NCBI GenBank assembly: GCA_029593465.1
Contig: JAKTNK010000010.1
Coordinates: 1 to 64,000 of the forward strand
From: Streptococcus suis
GTDB taxonomy: Bacteria; Bacillota; Bacilli; Lactobacillales; Streptococcaceae
Reading direction: 5' to 3'
Length of the DNA stretch: 64,000 nt
A program made the position numbers and the translations under genes. Shown one piece after another: positions 1 through 8,645 of the stretch. Below the pieces are notes generated by a model, which saw only the letters and a program-made list of their open reading frames with translations, searched no databases and was not told where the DNA came from. Within the stretch, counting starts at the first letter, position 1, and each line of letters starts with the position of its first letter.

Positions 1-721
1 ACTTAATGCCAAAGATATCAAGGGTTGGTCAGGTAAAGCCAACTGGTATCCAAGTAGCATTCTCAAAATGCTTCAGAACGAGAAATACAAAGGGGATGCT
101 TTACTCCAGAAAACTTATACCGTTGATTTTTTGACCAAAAAACGCATTCAAAATGATGGACAGGTTAACCAATACTATGTGGAAGATAGCCATGAGGGCA
201 TCATTGATGAGGAAACCTGGGAGACTATTCAATTAGAAATCGCCAGGCGTAAAATCTACCGAGAAGAGCATCAGCTCAAGTCCTATATCATGCAGAGTGA
301 GGACAACCCTTTTACTACCAAGGTGTACTGTAAAGCCTGTGGTTCTGCCTTTGGTAGAAAGAATTGGACAACCAGTCGAGGTAAACGTAAGGTCTGGCAA
401 TGTAACAACCGCTATCGCATTAAGGGAGTGGAAGGATGTTGCAGTAGCCATTTGGATGAAGCGACACTCGAGCAGATTTTCTTAAAGGCATTAGAGCTAC
501 TGAGCGAGAACATTGATTTGCTTGATGGCAAGTGGGAGAAAATCTTAGCAGAGAATCGACTGCTTGATAAGCACTACAGCATGGCATTGAGTGACTTGCT
601 TAGGCAGGAGCAGATGGACTTCAACCCTTCAGATATGTGCCGAGTGCTAGACCATGTCAAGATAGGACTTGATGGTGAAATTACCGTTCGTTTCCTGGAA
701 GGAACTGAGGTAGACTTATAG
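1..721 (+). CDS. Large serine recombinase, 3' part (5' end outside window)
   Basis: The reading frame is open from the first bases of the window, so this is the C-terminal part of a longer protein; the first internal ATG at 68 is not taken as the start. The visible part has the end of the Recombinase domain (GWSGKANWYPSSILKML, then NEKYKGD) and a zinc-ribbon-like Cys pattern (YCKACGSAF, then WQCNNRYRIKG and GCCSSH), followed by a helical tail. This is the layout of large serine integrases that move phages, ICEs and SCCmec-like elements. The catalytic resolvase domain would lie to the left of the window. The protein ends just before a terminator, and the two HEPN-type genes follow. I infer that this is the integrase end of a mobile element; its state upstream is unknown. 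Confidence 0.9.
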   Translation, partial: LNAKDIKGWSGKANWYPSSILKMLQNEKYKGDALLQKTYTVDFLTKKRIQNDGQVNQYYVEDSHEGIIDEETWETIQLEIARRKIYREEHQLKSYIMQSEDNPFTTKVYCKACGSAFGRKNWTTSRGKRKVWQCNNRYRIKGVEGCCSSHLDEATLEQIFLKALELLSENIDLLDGKWEKILAENRLLDKHYSMALSDLLRQEQMDFNPSDMCRVLDHVKIGLDGEITVRFLEGTEVDL

Positions 722-728
722 AGAAAAA

Positions 729-776
729 GAAAGGCTGTGACGACAGTGGGAAACCATTGTGGTTACAGCCTTTTTT
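729..776 (+). terminator. Rho-independent terminator after the recombinase
   Basis: AAGGCTGTGAC pairs with GTTACAGCCTT (one G-T pair) around a 19-nt loop and is followed by six T residues. It separates the recombinase from the following gene pair. Confidence 0.75.
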
Positions 777-785
777 GCATTTTTG

Positions 786-794
786 TGGTATAAT
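786..794 (+). promoter_or_regulatory. Extended -10 promoter of the HEPN-like gene pair
   Basis: TGG followed by TATAAT (789-794) forms an extended -10 element about 30 nt upstream of the first start codon. No good -35 is visible, because the T-tract of the preceding terminator lies there. The pair is therefore transcribed on its own. Confidence 0.6.
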
Positions 795-825
795 TATTTA
801 AGTTTTTTAGTAGGAGTGTGTGAGA

Positions 826-1881
826 ATGATTCAAGATGATAATATAAAAGAACATATATTCAGTGCGTCAGTACCGCAGGAGTTAAAAAAATTATCAGAC
901 ACACTTAATCATGCTCAATTGCACCAGATTAAAGTACCAGTTGAGTTAATCGCTACAATAAAAAATTTTCAAAACTCAGTTAATACAAGTAATTTATCTC
1001 CATTGATTACTGACAAAAATGGTATATTTAGACAACAGATAGAACAAGTTACAAAAATATCCTCAGTGATGTCTACAATTCAAATGAACTCTCCATTTAC
1101 TGATGCAATTAAGCAGGTATCCAATACCTATCAACAAATGTTTTCTGAAAACCAAAAATTTATTGATATCGTTAGGGAGATGAACCAGACAATTATCAGC
1201 AGCTATAAGGTTGATTATTCTAAATTATTTTCTTCTCTATCTGATTTCATAACTAAATTACCAAAACCTTATACCAGAGAAGAATTTGAGGAAATTGCCA
1301 AGAAACTGGAATCTTTAGCAGATAAAGGTTGGGTTGTTTACTACTATCAGGCTAAATTATATGAAGAGCTCGATATTGAAGATTTTACTCATTTTGAGCA
1401 ATCATGGATTGAATTACTTAGAACGGATTTATCAACTGATACAAAAATAGATGAATTGAGACAGTTGGACTGTTTTTCAGAACCTCTAATCACATCAATG
1501 GTAGATAGTTACCATACAAACAATTACTATGCTGCATATACATTAGCTAGTCTAGCGATTGATGGTGTTCTCAATAGATTATCTGAAATCTCTTCATCAG
1601 GGAAAAGAATACCAGTTGGTCATAGTGCTGTTAAAGAATTTGATAAAAAATTTGTGGATAAGCACTTAAGTGATGTTGGACTGATGAGGTGGTTTTATAA
1701 TTTTTTTAAAGATACTAACCGATTTTCTTTAGACAAGCCTAATAGACATATGATTGGACACGGTCGTTGGGAGGAGGAGATAACAGAGAAAATGTTTCTT
1801 CAGTTATTTAATGTTATTTTATACATTCATGATGAGTATGATTATTGGGTAGAAGTGATTAAATATCAGTTTGAAGGTTAA
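826..1881 (+). CDS. HEPN-domain-like protein, first gene of a pair
   Basis: This 351-residue protein is not recognised as a named family. The ATG at 826 is chosen because TAGGAG (811-816) lies 9 nt upstream; an in-frame GTG at 820 is too close to that site. Residues 1-190 are helical and show no known motif. The last third has an acidic/amphipathic helix (SYHTNNYYAAYTLASLAIDG) and then PNRHMIGHGRW. RHMIGH is an R-x4-H motif with a polar residue directly after the Arg, as in HEPN ribonucleases and many toxin, abortive-infection and CRISPR-associated proteins. The second gene starts one base after this one stops and also ends in an R-x4-H motif. The low GC and lysine/asparagine-rich composition differ from the housekeeping genes and suggest transfer. 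RNase activity is inferred from the motif only. Confidence 0.75.
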   Translation: MIQDDNIKEHIFSASVPQELKKLSDTLNHAQLHQIKVPVELIATIKNFQNSVNTSNLSPLITDKNGIFRQQIEQVTKISSVMSTIQMNSPFTDAIKQVSNTYQQMFSENQKFIDIVREMNQTIISSYKVDYSKLFSSLSDFITKLPKPYTREEFEEIAKKLESLADKGWVVYYYQAKLYEELDIEDFTHFEQSWIELLRTDLSTDTKIDELRQLDCFSEPLITSMVDSYHTNNYYAAYTLASLAIDGVLNRLSEISSSGKRIPVGHSAVKEFDKKFVDKHLSDVGLMRWFYNFFKDTNRFSLDKPNRHMIGHGRWEEEITEKMFLQLFNVILYIHDEYDYWVEVIKYQFEG

Positions 1882-1882
1882 T

Positions 1883-3055
1883 GTGGTAAAATTTAAAGAG
1901 TTAGATTATAAAATCGTAGGGAACAATAAGTCAATGAATTTCATTTTAATGGAAATTAGTTATCTTGAACTTAACAAAGAGTTAACATTTTTGGATTCAC
2001 ACCTAGATCAAAAACTTCCGCTAGAGTCTGTAAAAGTTATCTCTAGTAATTCATTTTTTCAGCATCATAAAAAAATGGAAGGACTTTTTATCAATAATTA
2101 TGGTCAATCTAGATTGAATGAACTTAAATCAAAGTTAAGTATTTGCTATTCTTTCGAATTACCTGATCAAATAGAGAGTGATTTGTACAAGCTAGGAAAA
2201 AGTGTCATTAAAAATCATGATTATAAATTGAAGCAAGAAATTGATAAGATATATAATTTATTCTTCATGAGACAGTTTAAAAATATAATAACTTTGTCGA
2301 CTGCGATTTGGCTTGTGAAAGATTCCTGTGTGCAGGAAAATAATACATATTTTATTACCAAGAGCGGCTATCAAAACCATACTCGTATTGAGATGCCTTA
2401 TACTCTAGCGAATGGTGAACATAAAACAATATCGTTAACAGATGAGGAGCTAATAGAAGTAGAGAAGAATTATTTCTTACTGTATTCAATTATGGCAAGA
2501 CCTTTATCGACAGCTCCTCTTACGGTACATCATACTGAGAGAGCGTCGACTATAGAGAATGACAAATTAGATCGAAGCAAAGAATCTAGTTTTGTTAGAG
2601 CCTTGATTAGTCTGCAAAATGCTAGAAGGAGCGGGCAATTAACAGTTAAGATTGATTTTTATATGCAGGTCTTGCAGTGTATATACGGGCTAGAAGGAAT
2701 GAAGAGTGCAAAAATTGAAAAGACACTACAAAACATTACATCCAATTTATTAAATCTAAACCATGAAGATAGCCAACAACTAACCCAAGCTCTTAGTATT
2801 TCAAATAATTTTAGTAGTGAGAAAGGTAAGAAGGGTTTACTCGATACTATTAAGATGGCATTCAGAATAAGGAGCAAACAATCACACGGAAACAAAGTTA
2901 CCTATTCTGCTAGAGAAATAGAAAAAACAGTAATTCTTGTTGATAAATATGTAAGAAAAGTTTTACAAATTGTATTACCTGACGGAAATCTTGATTATAG
3001 TACGAAAGAAGAGGCTAAGAAGGTTTTTGACTACTTTAACTGCTTTAATAAATAA
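1883..3055 (+). CDS. HEPN-domain-like protein, second gene of a pair (Apea-like C-terminus)
   Basis: The product has 390 residues if it starts at GTG 1883, which has GAAGG 5 nt upstream and begins one base after the previous stop. An in-frame TTG at 1871 would overlap the first gene but has no ribosome site. Residues 1-220 are unrecognised. The C-terminal region runs from SSFVRALISLQNARRSG to DTIKMAFRIRSKQSHGNK. RSKQSH is an R-x4-H motif followed by Gly, the form usual in Apea-like HEPN domains, and a helix (IEKTVILVDKYVRKVLQIVL) comes after it. The tight coupling with the upstream HEPN-like gene suggests that the two products work together. AT-rich composition suggests horizontal origin. A role in phage defence or as a toxin is inference. 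Confidence 0.75.
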   Translation: MVKFKELDYKIVGNNKSMNFILMEISYLELNKELTFLDSHLDQKLPLESVKVISSNSFFQHHKKMEGLFINNYGQSRLNELKSKLSICYSFELPDQIESDLYKLGKSVIKNHDYKLKQEIDKIYNLFFMRQFKNIITLSTAIWLVKDSCVQENNTYFITKSGYQNHTRIEMPYTLANGEHKTISLTDEELIEVEKNYFLLYSIMARPLSTAPLTVHHTERASTIENDKLDRSKESSFVRALISLQNARRSGQLTVKIDFYMQVLQCIYGLEGMKSAKIEKTLQNITSNLLNLNHEDSQQLTQALSISNNFSSEKGKKGLLDTIKMAFRIRSKQSHGNKVTYSAREIEKTVILVDKYVRKVLQIVLPDGNLDYSTKEEAKKVFDYFNCFNK

Positions 3056-3329
3056 ATTCCGTTCCACAGTATAATTCTAAAATCACCCTCCCTTCCTTTC
3101 GTCTATTAGTATAGAAGAAAGCTCTCAGCACATGTGGAGTGCGTAGTGTTGCTACAACGAAGCAAAGGGTGAAAATCCTTTATTTTAAGCACTTTTTCAA
3201 ACATTTTGTCTTTATTGAAAAGAGTGATTTTGACATCAAAAAGGTGCAAAAAAAGTACATTGATGTGAATGTTTGTTTGGATGTCGACTGCGTAGATAAA
3301 AAATAGATACGTCATAAAATATATTAGTT

Positions 3330-3366
3330 AAGCGATAACATGTTAATAAGTGTTCTCGCTTTTTTA
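3330..3366 (+). terminator. Hairpin terminator
   Basis: AGCGA and AACA pair with TGTT and TCGCT, and six T residues follow. It could end the HEPN transcript or a lost gene. Confidence 0.5.
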
Positions 3367-3521
3367 GTTTCAGGAGGAAAAGCATGCAAAAGGAAGAACA
3401 GTCATCACGGCAAATCGTGATGTGCTATCTCATGGCTATCATATGAATTGACATTGAGAAAATAGTTTTTTTAAGAGATAGATGACTCGATAAAAGTATG
3501 ATAATAAGTTTAATAAAGTAA

Positions 3522-3553
3522 AAGTCAGCTACTTTAAAGAGCTGACTTCTTTG
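3522..3553. terminator. Hairpin, possible bidirectional terminator
   Basis: A perfect 9-bp stem, AAGTCAGCT/AGCTGACTT, encloses a 9-nt loop. It lies just beyond the 3' end of the small membrane-protein gene on the minus strand. Confidence 0.5.
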
Positions 3554-3612
3554 TGAGTTGATAGCGAATGTTAAAAATATTTATGAGAAGATTTACTCCT
3601 GATATAGAGAAA

Positions 3613-3894
3613 CTATTTTAAGATCAATTCTTTAAGGATAAACATGCCTATGGTAAGGCTAATACCAATAAGCCAACGAGTTGTGATGCGTTGTTCTAGT
3701 TCACGTTCTTGTTTTTCTTTGATACGTTCTTCAAGGAGCATTGCCTGGGTTTTTGCTAAGGCGTAATCTACCGTTTCATCAATCTTTTTATCCAAAACAT
3801 TGAAACGGTGATCTAATAATTGATAGTGGTTGATGGAATCTTGCTTGATTTTATCGAATGTCATATCAATGATTTCTTTAGTGTATTTTTCCAT
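3613..3894 (-). CDS. Small single-pass membrane protein of unknown function
   Basis: The protein has 93 residues. The start at 3894 is preceded by a strong AGGAGG 4 nt upstream on the minus strand; a longer frame to 3951 has no such site. Residues 1-70 are strongly charged and helical (probable coiled coil, ending EERIKEKQERELEQRI). Residues 74-91 form one membrane segment (WLIGISLTIGMFILKELIL) that ends almost at the C-terminus. The layout resembles small phage or plasmid membrane proteins of the XhlA/holin-partner kind, but I cannot assign a family. It stands alone between two gene-poor stretches at the edge of the putative mobile element. Confidence 0.65.
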   Translation of the reverse strand: MEKYTKEIIDMTFDKIKQDSINHYQLLDHRFNVLDKKIDETVDYALAKTQAMLLEERIKEKQERELEQRITTRWLIGISLTIGMFILKELILK

Positions 3895-4570
3895 GATACC
3901 TCCTATAGGATAATCATTGATTAAATTCCAAGATGCGTTGATCAATATCAAAAATAATTAAGAGTAAATAAAGGTAGCAATGTTTGCTCTATTTCATAGT
4001 AGAAATGAGAAATGTTCAAGTAAATGTTTTAAAAAACTTGCAAAATATCGTTAATGATTGCCCCTTGATAAATTCATAGAATATGGTGGCATCAAGCGCA
4101 TGAACATATGCTAGATAAGTTGCTAATACAAAAAGCCTAAGCACAAAGAATTAGAATTCGAAATGCAAATTCTTTTCTTTAGGGGAGGGGGACAATCAAC
4201 TATTGGCTCATCTGCTGATTGGATAGAGGTAAAAATCCTGAACATTAATAGGAATTACATTGACTATCTCGAAGTGGTTATTTGTTTTACAGAAAGGGAG
4301 GAGAGAACATACAAGAATATTAAGTTCTTATACTTATAGTAAGACATCAGAAGATGGTAACGAAAAACTATCAATCAAAATTGATGGTGGCTAGGTAATT
4401 GGTCTGATTAGTTTAGGATTGATTGCTTGGTTGGTTTTGAAATAAGGGGTTTGGGAATAAATAAGCCCAAAGAGATGTTTGGACGTAGAGGAGTGAATTT
4501 GAAGAAATAGGAAATTCAGTATTCTGATATGTTCGGCTGATAAGCCTTTGCTTACGAATCTGCAGGTGTT
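3895..4570. other. Gene-poor stretch with probable gene debris
   Basis: No intact gene was found. Around 4320-4443 one frame reads SSYTYSKTSEDGNEKL, meets a TAG, and then continues VIGLISLGLIAWLVLK, like a small protein with a membrane segment broken by a stop codon. A purine-rich GGGAGGAGAG at 4298-4307 precedes it. I infer a decayed small gene and give no function. Confidence 0.4.
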
Positions 4571-4573
4571 TCA

Positions 4574-4582
4574 TGCTACAAT
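4574..4582 (+). promoter_or_regulatory. Extended -10 promoter of the exporter gene
   Basis: TGC followed by TACAAT (4577-4582) lies 32 nt before the start codon at 4614. Confidence 0.5.
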
Positions 4583-4613
4583 AGATAGGATTAGTTTAAA
4601 GGTGAGGTTTCAC

Positions 4614-5567
4614 ATGTCCATTCTTCAACGAACCATCAAACTTGTTTTGGGGACAACAATTGCCATTGTTATAGCTCAGCTGATGGGGCTAACATTTGCA
4701 ACAGCAGCTGGAGTGATTGCGATTTTGAGTGTTTTGGAGACACGTCGCAGCACTTTGAGAATTGCAGCCAGGCGTTTGTTGTCGGCAGGTCTAGGGTTTA
4801 TCATTGCTATCCTCTTGTTTTATCTATTTGGGTATTCTATTTGGGTGATTAGTCTTTATCTGTTGATTTATATTCCGCTTGCCTATTATTGGAACTTGGA
4901 AGTCGGAATTGCTCCTGTTACGGTTTTAGTACTCCATCTTTACACCCAACAAAGCATCCTTCCTGCTTTGGTTGCCAATGAGGTAGCCTTACTGGTGCTT
5001 GGTACTGGAGTGGCCTTGCTCTTAAATCTCTACATGCCTTCCAAGCAAAGTAAGATTGACGCTTACCATGTTGCTGTTGAGAAAGACTTGCGGGCTATTT
5101 TGATGCAGTTTGCTTGGTTTTTAAAAAATGGTGACGGCACGCATAACGGGGACTTGATAGATGGTCTCGAAAGTACCTTGTCAGCAGCCTTAGAGTTGGT
5201 TTATATTGAAAGCAATAATCAACTGTTTCAATCAACGAATTATCAGGTGCATTATTTTGAAATGCGACGAGAGCAAGAGAAGATTTTAAAAGAAATGGCA
5301 GAGAGCATTGCCATGCTGGACTTGCAGAGTGAAGAAAGTCGGATTTTGGCGCAGTTATTTGAAGGAACCGCTCAGCAACTGAGTCAAGAGAATCCTGGAG
5401 AGAGTTTGCTTAGAGATTTGAACGCTTTCAAACGTCATTTTCGAGAAAGAGCCTTGCCTGCGACCCGAGCGGAATTTGAAAGCCGTGCCTTGTTGTTTCA
5501 ATTGCTAGTTGATTTGGAGAGGTTTATCCAATTAAAGGTTGACTTTTATAGTTCTTACCATATTTAG
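4614..5567 (+). CDS. Aromatic acid exporter family (FUSC/DUF939-like) membrane protein
   Basis: The protein has 317 residues from ATG 4614, with AGGTGAGG upstream; the longer frame from 4548 would include the promoter. The N-terminal half has about six membrane segments (roughly residues 8-30, 35-50, 58-80, 84-105, 108-125 and 130-150) in the pattern of the ArAE_1 family (RTIKLVLGTTIAIVIAQLMG, ETRRSTLRIAARR). The C-terminal half, from about residue 155, is a cytoplasmic helical domain. Related proteins are thought to export aromatic carboxylic acids or similar compounds, but the substrate here is unknown. It has its own promoter and is followed by the separately promoted gtfA-like gene. Confidence 0.8.
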   Translation: MSILQRTIKLVLGTTIAIVIAQLMGLTFATAAGVIAILSVLETRRSTLRIAARRLLSAGLGFIIAILLFYLFGYSIWVISLYLLIYIPLAYYWNLEVGIAPVTVLVLHLYTQQSILPALVANEVALLVLGTGVALLLNLYMPSKQSKIDAYHVAVEKDLRAILMQFAWFLKNGDGTHNGDLIDGLESTLSAALELVYIESNNQLFQSTNYQVHYFEMRREQEKILKEMAESIAMLDLQSEESRILAQLFEGTAQQLSQENPGESLLRDLNAFKRHFRERALPATRAEFESRALLFQLLVDLERFIQLKVDFYSSYHI

Positions 5568-5644
5568 GAGAACCGTTAGTAATTTCTAAAGGAAGTGTTG
5601 TTCGCGTCAACTAACTTTCTAGTATCCTATTTTTAGTCAGGTAT

Positions 5645-5652
5645 TGTATAAT
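5645..5652 (+). promoter_or_regulatory. Promoter -10 of the gtfA-gtfB pair
   Basis: TATAAT is at 5647-5652, 45 nt before the gtfA start, in an AT-rich context. No convincing -35 is seen. Confidence 0.55.
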
Positions 5653-5696
5653 AGAAACAACTTGACCTTCAGTTTGTCGCATAGAGGAGAGAACAA

Positions 5697-7208
5697 ATGA
5701 CCGTTTATAACATTAACTTAGGCATCGGTTGGGCCAGTTCTGGTGTTGAGTATGCCCAAGCCTATCGTTCGACAGTGTTCAATAACTTAGGGATTGATGC
5801 CAAATTTGTTTTTACAGATTTTATCTCACAGGATAATATTTGTGATTTAACACGTAACCTTGGTTTTAAAGATGACCAGATTATTTGGTTATACACGTTT
5901 TTCACTGATCAAAAGATTGCTCCGACAACCTATACCTTATCAGATCTGCAACAGGATTTTAATGGGGAGCTGAGTCGGATTGATCGCCAAGGTAACGTAG
6001 CTAGACTCTTTTATGATGACCAAGATGTTTTTTTGACAGCCTATTTCAAATCTGCGGATGATGATATTGTGAAACACGTTGAGTATGTTTCAAGGGGCAA
6101 CTTGATTCGGAAAGATTTCTTTACCTATACTAGAAGCTTTACAGAATACTATACGCCTCGTGAGGGTAAGGCTCATCTCTACCAACGCCGTTATTTTAAT
6201 GAGGACGGTTCAGTAGCGTATGATGAAATCATCGATGGCAATACTAGCATTTATCGCCTAAAGGATTCCATTTGTTACTCTAAGGAAGCCCTAGTTGAGC
6301 TTTTGATGAAGCGTTTGCAGCTGCAAAGTAATGATGTGGTGATTCTCGATCGCTCAACAGGAGTTGGTCAAGCTGTCTTTAAAACTGTGAAGCCAGCTAA
6401 GCTAGGGGTTGTTGTTCATGCAGAGCATTTCAGTGCTAATGCGGTAACAGACCATACTATCCTTTGGAATAACTATTACGATTATCAGTTTACCAATGCC
6501 GATAAGGTGGATTTCTTTATCACCGCAACGGATAAGCAAAAGGAAGTCTTGGCTCAACAGTTTGAAATCTACACGAAACATCGCCCTTATATTGTCACAA
6601 TTCCAGTTGGTAGCCTTGATAGCCTGCATTATCCGAAGAAAAGCCGTCGTCCTTTTTCCGTTATTACGGCGTCTCGTTTAGCCACTGAAAAACATGTTGA
6701 CTGGTTGGTTAAAGCTGTTATTGAAGCCCGAAAAGTCATTCCACAATTAACCTTTGATATTTACGGTGCCGGTGGCGAAGAGACAAAAATTCGTCATATT
6801 ATCGAGACGAATATGTCTCAGGATTACATTCGGTTATGTGGTCATAGAGATTTGACAGAAATTTATCAAAACTATGAACTCTATTTATCAGCCTCAAAAA
6901 GCGAGGGCTTTGGTCTTACGTTGTTGGAAGCTGTCGGTTCTGGCTTACCTCTGATAGGTTTTGATGTTCGTTATGGCAATCAAACCTTTATTCGAGATAA
7001 GGATAATGGTTATCTCATCCCAGCTTTTGATACAGATGATGAAAGTGCTATTGTGGCTGCATTTGCTCGTAAAATCATTGCTTTCTTTAATAGAGATGAT
7101 CGTGATGCAATGCAATCTAATTCTTATGATATTGCTCGGCATTTCTTAACCGATGAAGTTGAGAAAAAATGGCAGAATCTTATAAAGGAGATGACAAGGA
7201 ATGATTAA
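5697..7208 (+). CDS. gtfA: Accessory Sec-type glycosyltransferase GtfA
   Basis: The protein has 503 residues, the usual length of GtfA. It begins TVYNINLGIGWASSGVEYAQ, the conserved GtfA N-terminus, and contains a GT4-type C-terminal half with SKSEGFGLTLLEAVGSG (about residues 400-416) and ATRLATEKHVDW-like donor-binding context. GtfA with GtfB forms the O-GlcNAc transferase that starts glycosylation of serine-rich repeat adhesins in the cytoplasm before SecA2 export. The GAGGAGAG ribosome site is 6 nt upstream. The gene overlaps gtfB by 8 bp. No serine-rich adhesin, secA2, secY2 or asp genes are next to it, so the pair is an orphan and its protein substrate is not evident here. Confidence 0.9.
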   Translation: MTVYNINLGIGWASSGVEYAQAYRSTVFNNLGIDAKFVFTDFISQDNICDLTRNLGFKDDQIIWLYTFFTDQKIAPTTYTLSDLQQDFNGELSRIDRQGNVARLFYDDQDVFLTAYFKSADDDIVKHVEYVSRGNLIRKDFFTYTRSFTEYYTPREGKAHLYQRRYFNEDGSVAYDEIIDGNTSIYRLKDSICYSKEALVELLMKRLQLQSNDVVILDRSTGVGQAVFKTVKPAKLGVVVHAEHFSANAVTDHTILWNNYYDYQFTNADKVDFFITATDKQKEVLAQQFEIYTKHRPYIVTIPVGSLDSLHYPKKSRRPFSVITASRLATEKHVDWLVKAVIEARKVIPQLTFDIYGAGGEETKIRHIIETNMSQDYIRLCGHRDLTEIYQNYELYLSASKSEGFGLTLLEAVGSGLPLIGFDVRYGNQTFIRDKDNGYLIPAFDTDDESAIVAAFARKIIAFFNRDDRDAMQSNSYDIARHFLTDEVEKKWQNLIKEMTRND

Positions 7209-8520
7209 TTTATTTGAACACTATAACCAAGCTAGTTGGGATCTCCATTATTCTCTCATCGTTTCAGGTTATAATAATCCAACAATTGCCGTTAATGATA
7301 ATGGTTTTCTACCTGAAGATGTGACCTCACCCTACCAGTATTTTACAGGATTTGATAAAGCGCAAGGTCAGCCCTTGTATTTCAATGCCATTGAGGTTCC
7401 TGAGTTTTGGGAAATTACTGGGAATAATAGTCACGGTGAGATTTTTGAGTTTGATCAAAAGCGTGCTCATATCCATTATGCAGAGCCAAAGCATAAACGC
7501 TTGGTTCAGTCTGTTGACTGGTACGATCATAATGGTCGTGTGCGTGTCATCGATCGCTATAATCAGTTTGGTTACCGCTACGCTCAGACCAACGTCAACC
7601 TTCAAGGTCAAGAAACCTTTACGACTTATTTTAACCAGGATAATCAAGAAGTGATTACCGAAAATCATACCACAGGAGACATTATCTTAAATAGTCAAGG
7701 AAAAGTGCATCTATTTCAGAATCGGGCGGAGTTCGTGACTTTTTATTTAAAAACCGCTGGTTATGAGTTGGACCGTATTTTTTACAATTCCTTATCAACA
7801 CCGTTTTTAGTCGCCTATTCTTTGGATAGACCAGGTCAAGATGTCCTTTTTTGGCAAGAACCCATTGCTGAGAGTCTTCCAGGAAACATGACCTTATTGT
7901 ATGAAGCGACACGTCGTCAGACCAAAGTAGTGGTGCAGCAGCAGGTTGTTTACGACAAAATGCAGGCATTGATGACTCCAAAACAAGCCCTAAAAACAGC
8001 CTTCCTTGGTTTCTTATATCCATTTAAACGCCCAAATACCCGTCGTAAAGAAATCTTGATTTTGACAAATTCTGATCAACTAGAGGGGATTGAGGAGCTG
8101 GTGAGCCAACAAATGGCCTATCATTTCCATATTGGTGCCATTACTGAGATGTCTAGTAAGTTAATGAATATGGGACGTTATCGTAATGTTAGCTTGTATC
8201 CTAATATCAGCCAGCAGCAGGTGGGTCGTCTCTTTGCCACTTGTGATTACTATCTTGATATTAATCAAGGCAATGAAATTCTATCAGCAATTCGAGCAGC
8301 CTTTGAAAATAATATGCTCATTTTAGCCTTTGAAAACACGAGACACAATCCATTATACACAGCAGCAGAGAATACCTTTGCTAGCGGAGATGTTGCTGGT
8401 ATGAATCGAGTCTTGAAGGCATTAGCTGACAAACCAGAATTGTTAACGGATTTGCTAGCTAAGCAAACCAAGGCAGCCAATGTCGAAACAACTGAGCGAT
8501 ACCAAGAAGTCATTCGTTAA
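7201..8520 (+). CDS. gtfB: Accessory Sec-type glycosylation co-factor GtfB
   Basis: The protein has 439 residues and starts within the end of gtfA (8-bp overlap, AAGGAGATGACAAGG upstream). The sequence matches the GtfB type: an N-terminal beta-rich substrate-binding part (SWDLHYSLIVSGYNNPTIAV, then DWYDHNGRVRVIDRYNQFG) and a degenerate GT-B fold in the C-terminal half without an evident catalytic donor site. In known systems GtfB binds the acceptor polypeptide and activates GtfA. Translational coupling supports a stable complex. A strong terminator follows. Confidence 0.9.
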   Translation: MINLFEHYNQASWDLHYSLIVSGYNNPTIAVNDNGFLPEDVTSPYQYFTGFDKAQGQPLYFNAIEVPEFWEITGNNSHGEIFEFDQKRAHIHYAEPKHKRLVQSVDWYDHNGRVRVIDRYNQFGYRYAQTNVNLQGQETFTTYFNQDNQEVITENHTTGDIILNSQGKVHLFQNRAEFVTFYLKTAGYELDRIFYNSLSTPFLVAYSLDRPGQDVLFWQEPIAESLPGNMTLLYEATRRQTKVVVQQQVVYDKMQALMTPKQALKTAFLGFLYPFKRPNTRRKEILILTNSDQLEGIEELVSQQMAYHFHIGAITEMSSKLMNMGRYRNVSLYPNISQQQVGRLFATCDYYLDINQGNEILSAIRAAFENNMLILAFENTRHNPLYTAAENTFASGDVAGMNRVLKALADKPELLTDLLAKQTKAANVETTERYQEVIR

Positions 8521-8571
8521 GCTGCTCTTGAAGATTGATTATCCTGATGAGCTTGCTGGAAATAGGTACTG

Positions 8572-8599
8572 GCAAGAAGAAACTATCTTCTTGCTTTTT
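8572..8599 (+). terminator. Terminator after gtfB
   Basis: A perfect 9-bp stem, GCAAGAAGA/TCTTCTTGC, has a 5-nt loop and is followed by five T residues. Confidence 0.85.
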
Positions 8600-8603
8600 A
8601 TCA

Positions 8604-8612
8604 TGTTATAAT
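8604..8612 (+). promoter_or_regulatory. Extended -10 promoter of the thioesterase gene
   Basis: TGT followed by TATAAT (8607-8612) sits just after the gtfB terminator and 34 nt before the thioesterase start. Confidence 0.6.
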
Positions 8613-8645
8613 AAGTCTATAACACGATTAAGCAAAGGAAGTGCT

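Larger units (their letters stand above)
3056..3612. other. Gene-poor stretch after the HEPN pair
   Basis: There is no convincing gene. Short frames such as one ending at 3307 and one starting ATG 3384 have no known similarity that I recognise. Two hairpins stand out: AGCGATAACA with its partner near 3351-3360 followed by T residues, and AAGTCAGCT/AGCTGACTT at 3522-3548. It is probably the scarred junction of the mobile element. Confidence 0.5.

Noticed and set aside
3106-3315. Minus-strand 69-codon frame after the HEPN pair
   Set aside because: There is no ribosome site, and its composition reflects the AT-rich spacer.
7327-7668. Minus-strand 113-codon frame within gtfB
   Set aside because: It is the shadow of a well-supported gene on the other strand.
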